A stretch of DNA of 64,000 nt from Lolium rigidum (taxonomy: Eukaryota; Streptophyta; Magnoliopsida; Poales; Poaceae), in the NCBI RefSeq assembly GCF_022539505.1, contig NC_061508.1:96389276-96453275 (forward strand), in the 5' to 3' direction. Below, piece after piece: positions 33,329-47,251 of the stretch (the stretch's first letter is position 1; the number at the start of each line of letters is the position of its first letter). The notes below the pieces were generated by a model that ran no database searches, was not told where the DNA came from, and saw only the letters and a program-made list of their open reading frames with translations. A program made the translations under genes and the position numbers.

Positions 33329-36300
33329 TGTCACAGCCCAATACTTGACCTAGTGGAATAATTCAATAATCCAAATTTTTGGGCCAACAAAAACTTTTTC
33401 ATTACTTGATGTTTTGTTTAATAAACAACTTTGTGGTGTTACCATTAACTTTGCAATGCAAGAAACACAATTACTTTTATAATTGGAAGAGTTTTCCAAA
33501 AGGAACCCAGAATTTTCCCCTGAGCTTTCGGAGTTTTCTCCCAGGTTTTAATATGGAACCCTAAGTAATTTTTATCCAAACTATTGGATCATGCTTGATA
33601 ATAATGTGAAAGCATTTTCTATCATGAAATAATTCAAGAAAAACACCAACACCACATTTTTGCTAAGGCACTTCCTATGATTTTCTGTAAGAGTTTTCCC
33701 TGGAAAACCTTTTCAACTATCCATTTTCAAGCTATTATTTCATGTGGATTAATTATCCAATTATGAAGTTTTTGTGCTTGGATGAGTTCTTTGTTGTGTG
33801 GACTTCAAAACTATGACATTGGTTTAAAATTAGAAAATTTATAAACAACCAATGCATGCATGTTTAGATAGCAAGATGATATTCAAAACCATGAAAAGCA
33901 CTAGAGTAGCTAGGTTTGCTCCAAGTTTTTCCCACCTTAATTATTTTTCACAAGATAATAAAAGTGTGATTATTAAACCTTGTATCAAGGTTAACAATGT
34001 CCAACTTGAAAAATCACCATTAGAAATTATTTGTTGCATTTTCCATGCCCCAACTTTTCCTTGAAAATTAAGTAGGTAGAGAGAACCAGAGAAAAACAGC
34101 AAGTACCCATCTTCTCAGCATGTTTTCAAGGCCTTGCCGAACTTCAAATTTAAATTAAATGTTTTTTTCTAAAATTATATATCATGCTTAACGTTTACCA
34201 TTTTGAAGTGTCGAAATTGGAGTTTATTTGCTACCTCATCCATGCTTGAACATTTTGATGTTTCTGTCAGTGTCAACACTTAGCAAAATTCAGACTCGAG
34301 AGTTAACTGAATTTTCTGAATCTGAATTTGGATAGAAGTTTGAGTGTTGTTCTTATTAAATCTTGTTTGAATGGAGGGATAGGATCATGTCCTAGTCACT
34401 CCCCATGGAGGGAGAAAAGTGAGAGCCAGGAAAGGACATTGGAGAGAGAGGGAGTTGATATTTGACCCTTGCCACCCCTTTCTTGCCACCAAGAGCCATC
34501 TATGCCCATACCCTTGACCACCACATTGCCTGGTGTGCATTCTACACCAAGATTCACGACATGTGCAACCCATGCCACCCCTTTGCATTGTCAAGGGGCA
34601 AGCCATGCCCATGCCTTTGCCTTGCTTGCTAGTGCTCACCCATACCAACCCAAAGACCAACTTGATGTACTCATGGCTATAAATAAACCCAAGACTAGCC
34701 ATTTCACCACTAGCACCACACCACCCCACTCACTCTACCCAAGCGATCCTTGCTTGCTATCTTGCTCTCTGGGAGTCGTGCGAGAAGGAAACCACCGTTG
34801 CGTCCACCGTGCCGCTCCGCCCGAGCTTCTCGACGTCGCCAATTGGAGCCATGTATCTGTTGCCACCCACCCCTGCACTGCCCCACAACCACACTAGGTG
34901 AGCACAACGCCGATCCAGCCCATTATCTCCCGTCTGAGTGGTCTTTTAAGCATTTTGCAAATAGACATGTCAACCAGTAGCCTAGGAAAATTAGAAATAT
35001 TGAGTTTTGCCAAACCCTTTTTTACCACCAGTAGCCTACCACTTTCTTAACCAGATCCAAGTGGAAGAATCACTTTTTGATTAATATTTTAGAAATGATA
35101 AATGTTTTGGCAAAATGTTTCTGTTAAAGAAAAAGTGGCATGACTTTAAAAATAATGCTTGTAAAATTATGATTCCAACTGATCTGAGTAGCCCTTGTCG
35201 ATACCTATTAGCAGCAAGTGGTATTGCATGCACTTCTGTCTTCTAGAGAAAATGGCATGAATTTTGGTAAAGGACGAGAGAGCATTTCTAGGATTTTTGT
35301 AGGTTGTTTGATGATGAATTTTGGAGTAAATCCAATTGGAGATGCTTGTATATATTTAGGACTACCTAATCCTAGCTGGGTTTAATTTATGAAGCCTTTT
35401 AGAATATTTGGTGGACAGATATAGATTTGGCATATTTATGTTATTATTATTTCTTGTGTGAATATTATGTGTTGAATTATTTTTGTGCTAGATATATGTT
35501 TCATTGCTTGTTTAAGTTGTTTTATCATGTTTTCAACTTGTTACCTTGCAATGCTAGTATACTAGGATTTGCTAACTTAAGTTATGGTGAAATGGAAATA
35601 ACTATACTAGGTTACTATTATTTATGGTATTTCTTTTAGTCGGAGTTTTGGCATTGTTATAGTAGGAATAGCCTTGTCATTTTTGTAGGTTAATATCTTT
35701 AGATTCAGTAGCATGTTGGTACTTATATTTTGAATGCCTTACATATGTTATCTTTCACTTCTGTTTGTAGAAAAGTATGAGTGGCTTTGTCTTAGTTACT
35801 TAAATGCTATTAATATTTCCCTCATGTGTAGTATTGTTTGGCATAAGTTCAGTAGATGTGTAGCTATAATTTTTATGTTGTTTTCATAAGTCCAGTAGCA
35901 TTTTGGTAATGTTATGAGTAGTGAATTACCTCTGTTTGGTTGCATCTTTGTGTACACCATAGTATGAGTAGTGCATTACCTCTGTTTATATTGCTTGCTT
36001 AGTGATAGACTTATTTGCCCAAAGTAGGACCAGAGTATTTGTGACCTCTTAATGCCTTGGAATGATTAGTGGAACACCCACTAGTTCCATTGCATTTTGG
36101 TTAGGGGTGTATTTTCCCTACCATACTCATACTTGCTAGTAGTATTTTTCACTATATGTGTGAGTAGTAATTTTTGCCTTGGGATATTGATTGCTAGAGA
36201 TTTAATGTGTTATACTTCTTTTAGTAAGTGGTTATACACATGTGTGGCTTGCTAGGAAAGATTCACCTTTGAAGTGTTGGGTGTTTTCTCTAGTAATGAC

Positions 36301-38409
36301 TTTAGTATCACTACTAGTATGTAGGAATTCTGTTGCCAAGTGATGTCTTGTCATATTAGGTAGAACATTTTTATTATAACAAATGTAGCTTGTTTCCACT
36401 TCTATTTTGATAACATGGACTCTCTGGTTGCATTTTAATGATTTGATTGGAATGCATCAATTGTTCCTACATGCTTGGGTAACAGTATTTCCCTAGCACA
36501 TTCATAGTGAATATTTTCCTGTCAACATATGTTTGGTAAAATATAAGTATCCTAACAGGTTAGCATGTTTTCATCCTTATTATAATAACATTGCTTCTTG
36601 TTTGCATATTAGTATTTTGGGTAGTATCCATTACTTATTATGCATACTTGTATAGTAACCATTAATAATAGCATGTTACTAGTACACCTCCACATCACCC
36701 AATATTGGTAATATTCTTATCATGTGAGTTGTGTGATTTGAGATGTGTCTGTTATCTTATTACACATGTGTAAACTCAAGGGTTTGTTTAAGTCACTTTT
36801 GCAATTGAATCCTCGTTAGTCTTTTTGTGAACCTAGGCATAGTAAATAGCTATCTTATTTATCTGTGGTTTGCTTTACTATGGTAGACATTTGAGTGAAC
36901 AATTTAGCTTGACTGTTATACCTGTGTTACTATTTTGACTTGGTTGGTTGGATTGTTTATTCAATTGATTGTGGATAACTTGACTACTTGATGCATGCTT
37001 GCATTATTGTTGCTAACATTGTCCTGATTATCATCATGACAGTGAATGATTTGCTATTAATTTAGCAGTCTCACTCATGTGACCTTAGGTTATTTTAGCT
37101 TCTCCATGTGTTGGTATGAGAGTGGTACAACCACTGAGTCCCTAACATTTAGGTTGTGAGATATAGTCCTCCAACCTTAATCATTCTAGAAATTGCATTT
37201 CTGCCATGTGTGTCTGTTTGGTGGTTTGTCTCAATTATAATTGAGTCGTTGATTTAGTATGATACTTCTTGTTGAATGCTTTGATTTGCATTATTGTTTG
37301 CCTTATTTGTTTCTGAGTGTGTGTCCTTTATTCTTTTTATGACGTTAGAAAACAAAGAAGAAGAAGGAGCCGTAGAGCTTTGTTCCAAGTTCCAGTTCAC
37401 TCCAAAGCCAGGACACCAAGGAGTTGCCAGGCAAGCCATCCTGATGCTTGCTACTGCACTTATCATTATATATCATGCATGTTTTTACTTATGAAGCTTT
37501 ACAAAAAATTGTTTAACAAAACTTGTTTTGATGTGGCTATTACTACTATAGTTATTATAGTAACTATCACATTGCCAATAGTTAAACTTGGTGTTACCAA
37601 GCCGATAGCCACCATATGGTATATATACCAACTTAAGATGATATTTATGAAGTCCCTAAGTGGACACCCTCAAAAGTGTTTTTGCAAAACAAAGGCTTTA
37701 AGGAAAACCCTGGTGGAAAGGAGGACCCTTGTCCACAGGAGGATTGTGAAGAGGATCATAGGAAAGGTGCTTGTTTAAAAAATGACACATAACCTAGTCT
37801 TCGCTGGACAACCAAGACTTACTGCCACTTTACCTCAACATGGGCACGGGGCCTGTCTAGAAACGTGTTCTTGTTAGTGTATGTTCTATCTCAATGGGCT
37901 ATAGGGGTTAAAGTCCCCTGAACCAAAAATGTCGCCAAGTTATGAAACGCGCGACATACAAAGTGTCGGATTAATTTCCTACCGGTTGCAACAGTTTGGT
38001 CTCCTGGCTAGGCGCTGATGGATGTCGGAGGGCACACACAAGGCCGGGAGCATAACCCCAATTGAAGAGATAGTCATATACTAGCTTGAACAACGTGGAA
38101 GGTTAGGACTGGTTATATGATGATCGCATACTGTGTTGAACAATCCGTGAATGATTCCCGCGGATTTTCTGGATCTGGTGGATTGTGTACACCTCTGCAG
38201 AGTAAAACTATTCAGAATAGGCGCGTCCTCGGATATGGACGGTTGAATCACCATGTAGCTAGCATTGTGTCAATCTTTTTAAAAGGGAAGTTTTGAAAGG
38301 GGATGATGTAATATGTATGCCAAATTTATATGTTGTTCATGACTGATCTTTCTGGGATCGTGAATGTATGCATATGAAGGGTCTTGGACTGTTGGTCCGG
38401 GGCTCTTAA
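33329..38409 (+). mobile_element. 5.08-kb insertion, probable solo long LTR
   Basis: It starts TGTCACAGCCC, ends CTCTTAA, and is flanked by AATGT (33324-33328, 38410-38414). There is no internal repeat of its own start, no PBS, and no long gene. A second, truncated copy with the same start lies at 40434. The long LTR-like body with TATA box and splice-donor-like GTGAGC (about 34897) recalls long-LTR elements such as barley Sukkula/Erika, but the start differs, so no family name is given. The 3' end lacks the usual CA, probably mutated. Confidence 0.6.
34678..34687 (+). promoter_or_regulatory. TATA box in long LTR
   Basis: CTATAAATAA lies 60-70 bp upstream of a CT-rich leader (CCACTCACTCTACCCAAGCG) and ~220 bp upstream of a donor-like ACTAG|GTGAGC. 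This is a plausible LTR promoter and first exon. The truncated relative at 40434-42734 keeps the leader but not the TATA. Confidence 0.5.
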
Positions 38410-39383
38410 AATGTAATCCTTAGACCAGAGGTTATCGTACTATTGGGTTTTGGATCACCAACTTAGGTTCTGTCGAACGTTGTTCCGTAACAGGGCAGTC
38501 ATAAAGGCAGAGTTCGGGTTGACTAAGAATCAAGCCGCATGATGTGGATAAGCAAGATGGGATTTTCGCATCCGACTGGAGAAATATACTCTCGACCCTC
38601 TCTAGTGCTATGATTCGGAAAGCATGTCCATGCGCGACTTGGTTAAGTGTTAACCGAGTCGATCGACTAAGAGTTAGCTAGATGAATCACATATCACAGA
38701 TCGAGAAGAGAGTTGAACTATTAATGGGATGAAGATTATTTCACCTATAGTTCGACATGGTATATCGTGAGGCATAAGGGACTAAGACGTATGTCATATT
38801 GGAAGGTATGTCGTCATGACTCGATGGTACTTGGGAGTCGTCATGTTCTGCTAGGAGCCACTACCGGTCGATCGATTGAGAGTCGTACTCCAATCGTGTC
38901 CTAATCGGCATGGGCCTGCGGGGTTGCACACTTAAGAGCGGGAGCAAGTACTTTGGTTGGGTTGGACCCGAAACAGGGATGGACTGACAAAGCGCATTGG
39001 ACTCGCAGATTGGATGGGCCACAAGTGTTGGAGCCCACTTCCACTTTGTATACAAGCAGGGGCGCGGGATGCCCATGGGGCACGGTTTGCCACTTCCATG
39101 TGTTGGAAACCCTAGCCCACTCAGTCCACCCGTCGCACATAAGCAGTCCGCCGCCGGAGCTCCTCCTCACATGTGTGGATACCGGTAGAGGTGCTCTACG
39201 TTCAGCACTCCAACGATCGCGTGATTGGATCACCTGGATTGGATCGTGGGACGGCACTACATCAAGGCGCTGCATCGATAATCCACAACCGCGTGTCTAG
39301 TGGTAATCCTTGTGGCCTTATACCTCGGCTAGATCTTGTGAGTTCGCGTAGAAAGTGTTTGTTTATCTCCTCGCGCCCATACA

Positions 39384-39395
39384 GTGGTATCACAG
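39384..39395 (+). other. Primer binding site, initiator tRNA-Met type
   Basis: GTGGTATCACAG directly after the LTR differs by one base from the usual TGGTATCAGAG of Copia elements. Confidence 0.75.
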
Positions 39396-40276
39396 TGGTA
39401 ACTTCTGGTATTAGGCCCTTGATCGCGCATATGTGATATATAGTAGGCATTAGATTGGATCTAGTTGCTGTTTTGGTGGTCGGTCCATGAGATACATAGG
39501 TTTTGTACAAGGTTGATTGGATCAATCGTACTCGGGGAAATGGATGATCTGTTTTTCATGATCATACTGCTTAGGTCGTGGAACGACAGACCCCTACCGG
39601 TCGGTTTCCGCCATTGGCTATACTGTGACACGTGAATCCAGTTCCGGTAATTGAAGATCAAATAGTTTGGTCGAATCGGAACACGGATCGGATCTGGGTA
39701 AAATTGTTTTATCCAATGAAGAAATCCAGTATCGGAATGCAGATATGATCTGCGTTTTCCAAAATCGTTGGGCGCTGCCCGCACCTGCGAGGACCACCAT
39801 CACCCTGTCATAGCGCCTTAGATGTCGTTGCGAGTTTCACAACGCCGGTAGATATTGTTTCTATGCATAACTTGTTTTTGCAGAATGTTGTGAATGGTAT
39901 GGCTTATGTGCATGTGATGTGTGTATACCATACGTGCTCTGCATATCACGGTTTTGTCAGCCGGTGGGAGCCTAGGTGTTGTTATTTTATTGTATAACGA
40001 CATGCGTGTCGACTTCTCCATGTAATTTTATTTTTTACTAGCTAGTGTAGCTTTTTGGAGAAGCTGGATGGCATGCAAGTTGATATGTAAGTCCGCGACA
40101 TGGAGTAAGGTTGCACGAGACAATAGTTGGCACGAGTCTACTTACAAGCTTTGTGAAGATAGATATCACCATAAAAAGAGCCATACCATTTCACATTATA
40201 ATTGCTTTATTTGTGTGTTTGTTATTTCTCTGATTTTACCTCTATTAGATAGTTGGTAGATTTTAATCTCTCATAG

Positions 40277-40433
40277 AAGGTCTAGTCGGTCACCCCGCCA
40301 AGTGTTGCACCATCACAAGTCGAGCATTGTTGGTAGTGGGCTCATAATATTGAGGTGCTACTAATTCTTTCCGACTAGGTGGGTTTGAGTCGGACTCGTA
40401 CAGCGGAAGCACTTGGTAAGCTAGACGAGTCCA
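40277..40433 (+). repeat. Copia leader segment, first copy of a 156-bp direct repeat
   Basis: AAGGTCTAGTCGGTCACCCC to GACGAGTCCA matches 42735-42890 (AAGGTCTAGTCGGTCGCCTC to GATGAGTCA) along its length. It flanks the truncated insertion on the left. 39396-40276 is leader without features. Confidence 0.88.
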
Positions 40434-42734
40434 TGTCACAGCCCAAAACTTAACCTTGTACTGTATTAATACAAGAATCCAAATTTTTGGCCCAACAAAA
40501 ACTTTTTAATAACATAATGTTTTGTTTAATAAACAACTTTGTGGCGTTACAATTATCTTTTCAATGCAAGTAACACAATTTATTTTATAATTGGAAGAGC
40601 TTTCCAAAAAGGACCCATAGTTTTTCCCTCAGCTTTCAGAGTTTTCTCCCATGTTTTAATATGGGACCCTAAGTAATTTTTGTCCAAACTATTGGATCAT
40701 GCTTGATAACCATGTAACAACATTTTCTAGCATGGTATCACTCAATAAAAACACCAACACAATATTTTTGCTAAAGCATTTCCTAGGTTTTTCTATTAGA
40801 GTTTTTCCCTGGAAACCCTTATCAACAAGCCATTTTTCCACCTATTATTTCATGTGGGATAATTATCCAATTGTGGAGTTTTTGTGCCTGGATGAATTCT
40901 TTGTTGTCTGTACTTCAAAACTACGATATTGGTTTAAATTTAGAAAAATTATAAACAACCAATGCATGCATGTTTAGATAGCAAGATGATAATTAAAGGC
41001 ACGAAAAACACTAGAGTAGCTGTGTTTCCTCCAAGTTTTTCCCACCTTAATTATTTTTCACAAGATAATAAAGGTGTGTTTCTGAAACCTTGTATCATGA
41101 TTAAGAATGTACGACCTGAAAACTCACCGTTGTATTTTATTTGCTATGTCTGCCATACTCCAACTTTTCCTTGAAAATAAGATAGATAGAGAGAACCAGA
41201 GAAAAACAGAAAGTACCTATCTTTTCAGCATTGTTTCAAGGCCATGTACATTTTGAAAATCATACTAAATTGATGTTTCTGAAACTATATATCATGGTTA
41301 ACAATCTCCAATTTGAATTTTCCAAATTGGAGTTCATTTGCTTGGTCAACCATGCTTGCGCTTTTCATGTGTTCTGTCTGTTCCAATACTTGTGGCTGTC
41401 TAGAAATTCGGAATTTTCTGAACTTTTTCTTGGACATATGTTTTCCTTCTTGGTTTGTTTGTTTGTTGGTATAATTGAGTGGGGGATCATGTCCTAGTCA
41501 TCGCCCCATGTCTCCACTTGTTGTTCCATGCTTTGGATACCTCTTTGCTTAGCCTTGAAGAGAAAGGAGAGGAGGGCAAGTTGAGACCAATAGGAGATAG
41601 GGGAAATTGGAAACCCATACCTTTGACCACCCCTCTTGCCATAGGTGCCTTCCACACCAAAACTTGACCCTTGTGCTAGCCCATTCCACCCTTTGCTTGC
41701 CACCAAGAGCCATCTATGCCCATACCCTTGACCACCACTTGGCCTTGTGTGCCTTCTACACCAAGGCTCACCCCATGTGCAAGCCCATGCTCAATCACCC
41801 ATGCCTTTGCCTTGCTAGTCCATGCCAAGCCAAGGCATGCATATCCAAACCTTGGCCTATACGGCTCTTGTGCTCAAACCGTCTCACCACTAGCGCCACA
41901 CCACCCCACTCACTCTCCCCAACCCATCCTTGCTTGCTAGCTTGCTCTCGGGGAGTCGTGCGAGAAGGAAACCACCGGTGCCAGCGCTGTTGCCGCCTCC
42001 TACGACCGCCGAGACGCCATCGCCCGTGGTTGCTCCCACAGCTGCCGCGTGCACCACTGCCTCGCCCCACCTCCCTGCGTCGACCCCGCATCATGACCAC
42101 CGAGCCTTGTCGCTCCTAGGTGAGCCACCACATCGCCGCACGCTGGTGTTCGTCCGTGCGTGCGCAGTGAGAGAGGAGAGGAGAGGAGAGGAAAGTGATG
42201 CACCCGCACTGTCGATCGCGCGATCGACGGATGCCTTCAAACCCCGCCATTCCCCCGTGCGTGTGTCCCTTGGTCCTCCCCAGCGCTTGCTTGGCCGTGT
42301 CGCTGTGAACCTAGCCCGTTAAGCTTTTGCTGTGTGAACTTTAATCTTTTTGCATACTGACAGAAAACAACACTATAGTTTTTGGCCTATGAAAAATAGG
42401 AAAATTGGGTGTTTTGCCAAACTAAAATTATAGCTAGTAGCCTAACCTTTTCTTAACCAGATCCCGTTGGTATATCTAGGTTTTGACCTTTATTTTTGCC
42501 ATAGTAATTCCTTTGGCAGAATGTGTCTGTTAAATGTAAACGGATATAACTTTAAATCTAGGAACCCAAATGAAGTGAATCCAACTATTTTGAAAATCCA
42601 TTCACATTACCTTTCAGTAGGAATTAGCGTTGCATGCACGGGGTCTTTCTATTTGAAATGCCATGTGTTTTGGTAAACCTACTGTGAGCATTTCTAGGGT
42701 TTTTGTAGAATGTTTAAAAACGATTTTTGAAGAA
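40434..42734 (+). mobile_element. Truncated second copy of the long-LTR insertion
   Basis: It starts TGTCACAGCCC like 33329 and stays collinear with 33329 to about 35325 (shared AACAACCAATGCATGCATGT, CTTGCTCTCnGGGAGTCGTG, GTGCGAGAAGGAAACCACCG). It stops at GATTTTTGAAG, where the Copia leader restarts. The right ~3 kb of the insertion is missing. Confidence 0.8.
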
Positions 42735-42890
42735 AAGGTCTAGTCGGTCGCCTCGCCAAGCGCTGCACCATCACAAGTCTGACATTGTTGGTAGTGGGCT
42801 CATAAAATTGAGGTGCTGCCAATTCTTTCCTACTAGGTGGGCTTGAGCCGGACTCTTACAGCGGAAGCACTTGGTAAGCTAGATGAGTCA
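42735..42890 (+). repeat. Copia leader segment, second copy of the 156-bp direct repeat
   Basis: Second copy; it continues directly into the rest of the leader (42891-43191) and the gag start. The leader ends in GTTGTAGATCA before ATG 43192. Confidence 0.88.
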
Positions 42891-43191
42891 AACACAACGG
42901 TTGTGGGGATCGGGGCGAGGAAGGTCGGGACCCGGGGCATGTGATGCCACCCGACTAACAGGAGTCGTATGAGATGCGATAGGCAAGGTGTTGCCTACCT
43001 AGATCACTTGGCAGCCAGCGGTGATGCTAAAGCTCACTAGTCGTTTTGCTTATTTAGGATCCCGAATCCCTTAGTAACCATCTGAGAGATGTTGGTTCTA
43101 GTGGGAGCATAAGTATTAAAGCGTTTAATATTCCTGCTCTTTTATGAATACATGTCTTTAGTGTTTTTTGCATATTTTCTGTTGTAGATCA

Positions 43192-46100
43192 ATGGCACCT
43201 AGCAACCTTCCACATTTGTCCACTTTCGCATTGAGGTCAATCATAGAGAAAGATAAACTTAATGGAACTAACTTCACCAACTGGTATCATAATTTGAGGA
43301 TAGTCCTCAAGGTAGAAAAGAAGGACCATGTTCTATACACTCCACTTCCAGATGAGCGTGATGATAATGCGACTGTCGCAGCCACGAATGCCTACTGTAA
43401 GACTTTGGATGAGTCTACGGAAATTAGGTGCCTTATGCTTGCACACATGGAACCGGACTTGCAGCAGCAGTTCAAGAATGTTGAGGCCTACGATATGATA
43501 GAAAGCCTCAAAAGTATGTTCCAGGCTCAGGCAAAGACAGAGAGGTATCAAGTCTCTCAAGCTTTTCCCGGCTGCAAGCTTAAGGACGGCGATCCACTGA
43601 GTCCACACATGATCAAGATGACTGGTTACGTGCAGTCTTTGGATAGGCTAGGCTTCCCAATAAGCGAAGAGTTTGCTACTGACATAATTCTGAACTCTCT
43701 TCCTAGTGCGTATGGTCAGTTCATTTCAAACTACCACATGCATGGTATGGATAAGAAGCTCACTGAATTATATGGGATGCTCAAGACGGCAGAAGATGGT
43801 CTCAAGAAAGGCACCAGTCAAGTGTTGATGGTGCAGAATAAGGCTAAGTTCAAGAAGAGTTCTTGGACTATGAAGAAGAAGTCTAAGTCAGGAGGCAAAA
43901 CTCAGGACTGTGTCCCGAGTGTCTGCCTCAGGGACTAAGCCGTCTCCTGCAGTTGGATCCACTTGCTTCTATTGCAACACGGATGGGCACGGGAAGAGGA
44001 ACTGCAGCAAGTATTTGGCTAACAAAGCCAACAGTGGAAGTGGGACTTCTAACTCAGGTACGCTTGTTTGTAATGTTATAGACATTTATCTTGCCGATGC
44101 ACCTAACAGTTCATGGGTATATGATACCGGATCAGTAATTCACATCTGCAACTCGTTGCAGGGGCTGGTAAGAACTAGGAGCATGGCAAGAGGTGAGGTT
44201 GATATTCGAGTCGGCAACAAGGCGAGAGTCGCTGCATTGGAAGTCGACACGATGCAACTTCATTTACCTTCAGGATTCTTAATGGAGTTGAATAATTGTT
44301 ATTATGTTCCAGTGCTTAGTCGAAACATTATTTCTGCCTCATGTTTAATGAGACAAGGTTATGAGTCGAATATTAAGAATAATGGTTGTTCTTTATATTT
44401 GAAAGATATGTTTCACAGCTTTGCACCCTCCAGGACGGGTTATTTATTTTGAATCTTGATAGTGAATCAGTCTATAACATAAATGTGAAAAGGTTAAAAC
44501 CAAATGATCTGAATATGACTTACTTTTGGCACTGTCGGCTTGGTCATATAAGTTGGAAGCGCATGAAGAAGCTCCATGATGATGAAATTTTAACATCGTT
44601 CGAGTTGGAGTCGTTCGAGACATGTGAGTCTTGCCTACTTGGCAAAACGACCAAGACGCCTTTTGCAAGGAGTTGTGAAAGGGCATCCAACTTGTTGGAA
44701 CAAATACATAGTGATGTATGTGGCCCAATGAGAACGACAGACGAGAGGTGGTTCTGAGTACTTCATTACCTTCACTGATGATTTAAGTAGGTATGGCTAT
44801 GTCTACTTAATGAAACACAAGTCGGAAGCCTTTGAGAAATTCAAGGAATTCCGGAATGAGGTACAAAATCAACTCGGCAAGAAAATAAAGTTTCTACGGT
44901 CGGACCATGGAGGCGAGTATATGAGCCATGAGTTTGATGACCATCTAAAGAGTTGTAGAATAGTTCCTCAGCTCACTCCGCCGGGTACTCCGCGAGAGGA
45001 ATGGTGTATCGGAACGGAGGAATCGTACCTTGTTGGACATGGTTCGATCAATGATGAGTTGAACATATCTACCTTTGTCATTTTGGGGATATTGTCTAGA
45101 AAGCCGCAGCGTTCACACTAAACGCAGTACCATCAAAATCAGTAGAGAAGACCCCGCATGAGATGTGGACTAGCAAAAGGCCGAGTTTGTCTTTTCTTAA
45201 GATTTGGGGCTGTGAAGCATTTGTTAAGTGACTTCAGTCGGACAAGCTCACGGCCAAGTCAGATAAGTGTATTTTCGTGGGGCATCCGAGGGAAACCTTA
45301 GGATACTACTTCTACAACCGAGAAGCGGGCAAAGTGTTTGTCCCTCGGAACGGTGTCTTCCTTGAGAAAGAGTTTCTCAGTCGGGGAGTCAGCAGGAGCA
45401 CGGTGCAACTCGAAGAAATTCGAGAGAAACCAGCTAGGGGCGATTCAGGGAAGGCCTTGGAGGCTGAACTGGTCGTGGTACCTATGCCGGTAACAGCACC
45501 TGAACTCGAAGAAATTCTAGAGGAACTAGCTAGGGGCGATTCAGGGAAGGCCTTGGAGGCTGAACCGGTCGTGGTACCTATGCCGGTAACAACACCTGAA
45601 CCGCGAAGATATGCAAGATTGCAGAGTGCTCGTGATGTATTACGTTTGGACAGTGATGAGCCAACAACTTATTCAGAAGCGATGGTGGGATCTGATTCTG
45701 AGTCATGGCTTGGAGCCATGAGATCCGAGTTAAAGTCCATGGATGAAAATCAAGTTTGGAACTTGGTTGATTTGCCAGACGGTGCAAGACCCATCGAGTG
45801 CAAATGGGTCTTTAAGAAGAAAAATGACATGGATGGAAATGTTTCTGTCTATAAAGCACGGCTTGTCGCGAAGGGAATCCGACAGGTTCAAGGAGTTGTC
45901 TATGACGAGACCTTCTCGCCCGTAGAGATGCTTAAGTCGGTTCGGATCATGTTAGCTCTAGTAGCCTATTTCGACTATGAGATATGGCAGATGGATGTCA
46001 AGACGTCCTTCCTCAATGGAAATTTAACTACGAACGTGTATATGATATAGACCGAAGGTTTTGTCGATCCGGCTAACGCTGACAAGGTATGCAAACTTCA

Positions 46101-47234
46101 GAAATCCATTTATGGGCTGAAGCAAGCATATCGAGGTTGGAAGATTCGCTTTGATGAGGTAGTCAAATCGTTTGGCTTCATCAAGAGTGATCATGATTCT
46201 TGTTTATACAAGAAGTTTATTGGGAGAAAAGTAAATTTTCTAATCTTATATGTGGATGACATATTACTGATGGGAAATGATGTCCTGATGTTGCAAGAAA
46301 CCAAAGAATCATTGGAAAGGAGTTTCCCAATGAAGGATTTGGGTGAGGCAAATTACATACTAGGAATCAGGATCTATAGAGATAGATCTAGGCGGCTCAT
46401 TAGATTGAGTCGGAGTACATATTTGGACAAACTCGTTGAAGAGATTCAACATGGAATCGTCTAAGAAGGGGTTCTTACCGATGTCCCATGGTGTAAAACT
46501 TAGCAAGACTCAGTGTCCTTCGACAACTGATGAGCGAAGTCGTATGAGTGCGATCCCGTATGCTTCGGCACTCGGATCCATCATGTATGCCATGATTTGT
46601 ACTAGGCCTGATGTTTCCTATCCTCTAAGTATGATGAGAAGATACCAGGCTAACCCTGGCCAAAGCCACTGGGTAGCAGTTAAAAACATCCTTAAGTACT
46701 TGAGAAGGACTAAGGATATGTTCCTAGTTTATGGAGGTGAGGATGACCTCAGTGTAAGGGGTTACATGGATGCGAGTTATCTCACTGACTCAGATGATTC
46801 TCGTTCGCAATCTGGATATGTGTTCATGATGAACGGAGGGGCTATGAGCTGGAAGAGTCCCAAGCAAGATACTAGGTCTGCGTCTACAATAGAGGCTGAG
46901 TATATTGTTGCCTCGGAGGCAGCAAAGGAAGGCTGTTTGGATCAGGAACCTCCGATGGATCTTGGTGTGGTTCGGGGGTGCGTCCAATTCATTGGACATA
47001 TATTGTGACAACAATGGTGCTATCGCACAAGCCAATGGACCTAGACAATACCGGAAGAACAAACATATACTCATGCGTTACCATCTTATTCGCCGGTTCG
47101 TCGAACAAGGTGATATCAAGTTATGCAAGGTACACACGGATGCAAACATTGCGGATCCGTTGACAAAGGCGCTACCACGGCCTAAGCATGAGGCGCACAT
47201 GAGAGGTATGGGCATTAGATGGATGGACATATGA
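43192..47234 (+). pseudogene. Copia gag-pol polyprotein, BARE/Angela type, broken
   Basis: Domains in order: gag from MAPSNLPHLSTFALRSI with NWYHNLRIVLK; zinc knuckle CFYCNTDGHGKRNC (about 43963-44005); aspartic protease SWVYDTGSVIH (44110-44145); integrase zinc region CRLGH...CESC (44530-44640); integrase core with LRSDHGGEY (44893); reverse transcriptase with CKWVFKKK, KARLVAKG, MDVKTSFLNGN and catalytic YVDD (46246-46260); Copia RNase H with SASTIEAEY and HTDANIADPLTK (46880-47165). Damage: frame changes near 43915, 44450, 44750, 45000 and 46445, a TAG near 46050 and a frame change near 46915. The region 45000-45276 is badly degraded. The element cannot move on its own. Confidence 0.92.
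45409..45600 (+). repeat. In-frame 96-bp tandem duplication in pol linker
   Basis: Two 96-bp copies (45409-45504, 45505-45600) encode LEEIREKPARGDSGKALEAE-type 32-residue units between integrase and reverse transcriptase. Confidence 0.92.
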
Positions 47235-47251
47235 TGTCGAGATGATTGACT

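Larger units (their letters stand above)
32980..39383 (+). repeat. Copia 5' LTR split by a 5.1-kb insertion
   Basis: LTR parts are 32980-33328 and 38410-39383 (about 1.32 kb together). The second part matches the 3' LTR: ACCAACTTAGGTTCTGTC, ATATCGTGAGGC, CCGCCGCCGGAGCTCCTCCT. The promoter TATA seen in the 3' LTR as TATATAAG reads TATACAAG here (about 39049). Confidence 0.85.

Noticed and set aside
41607..42322. 130-170-codon open frames rich in Pro/Ala/Arg
   Set aside because: GC-rich leader of the long-LTR copy; the frame is not kept in the sister copy at 34469-34980.
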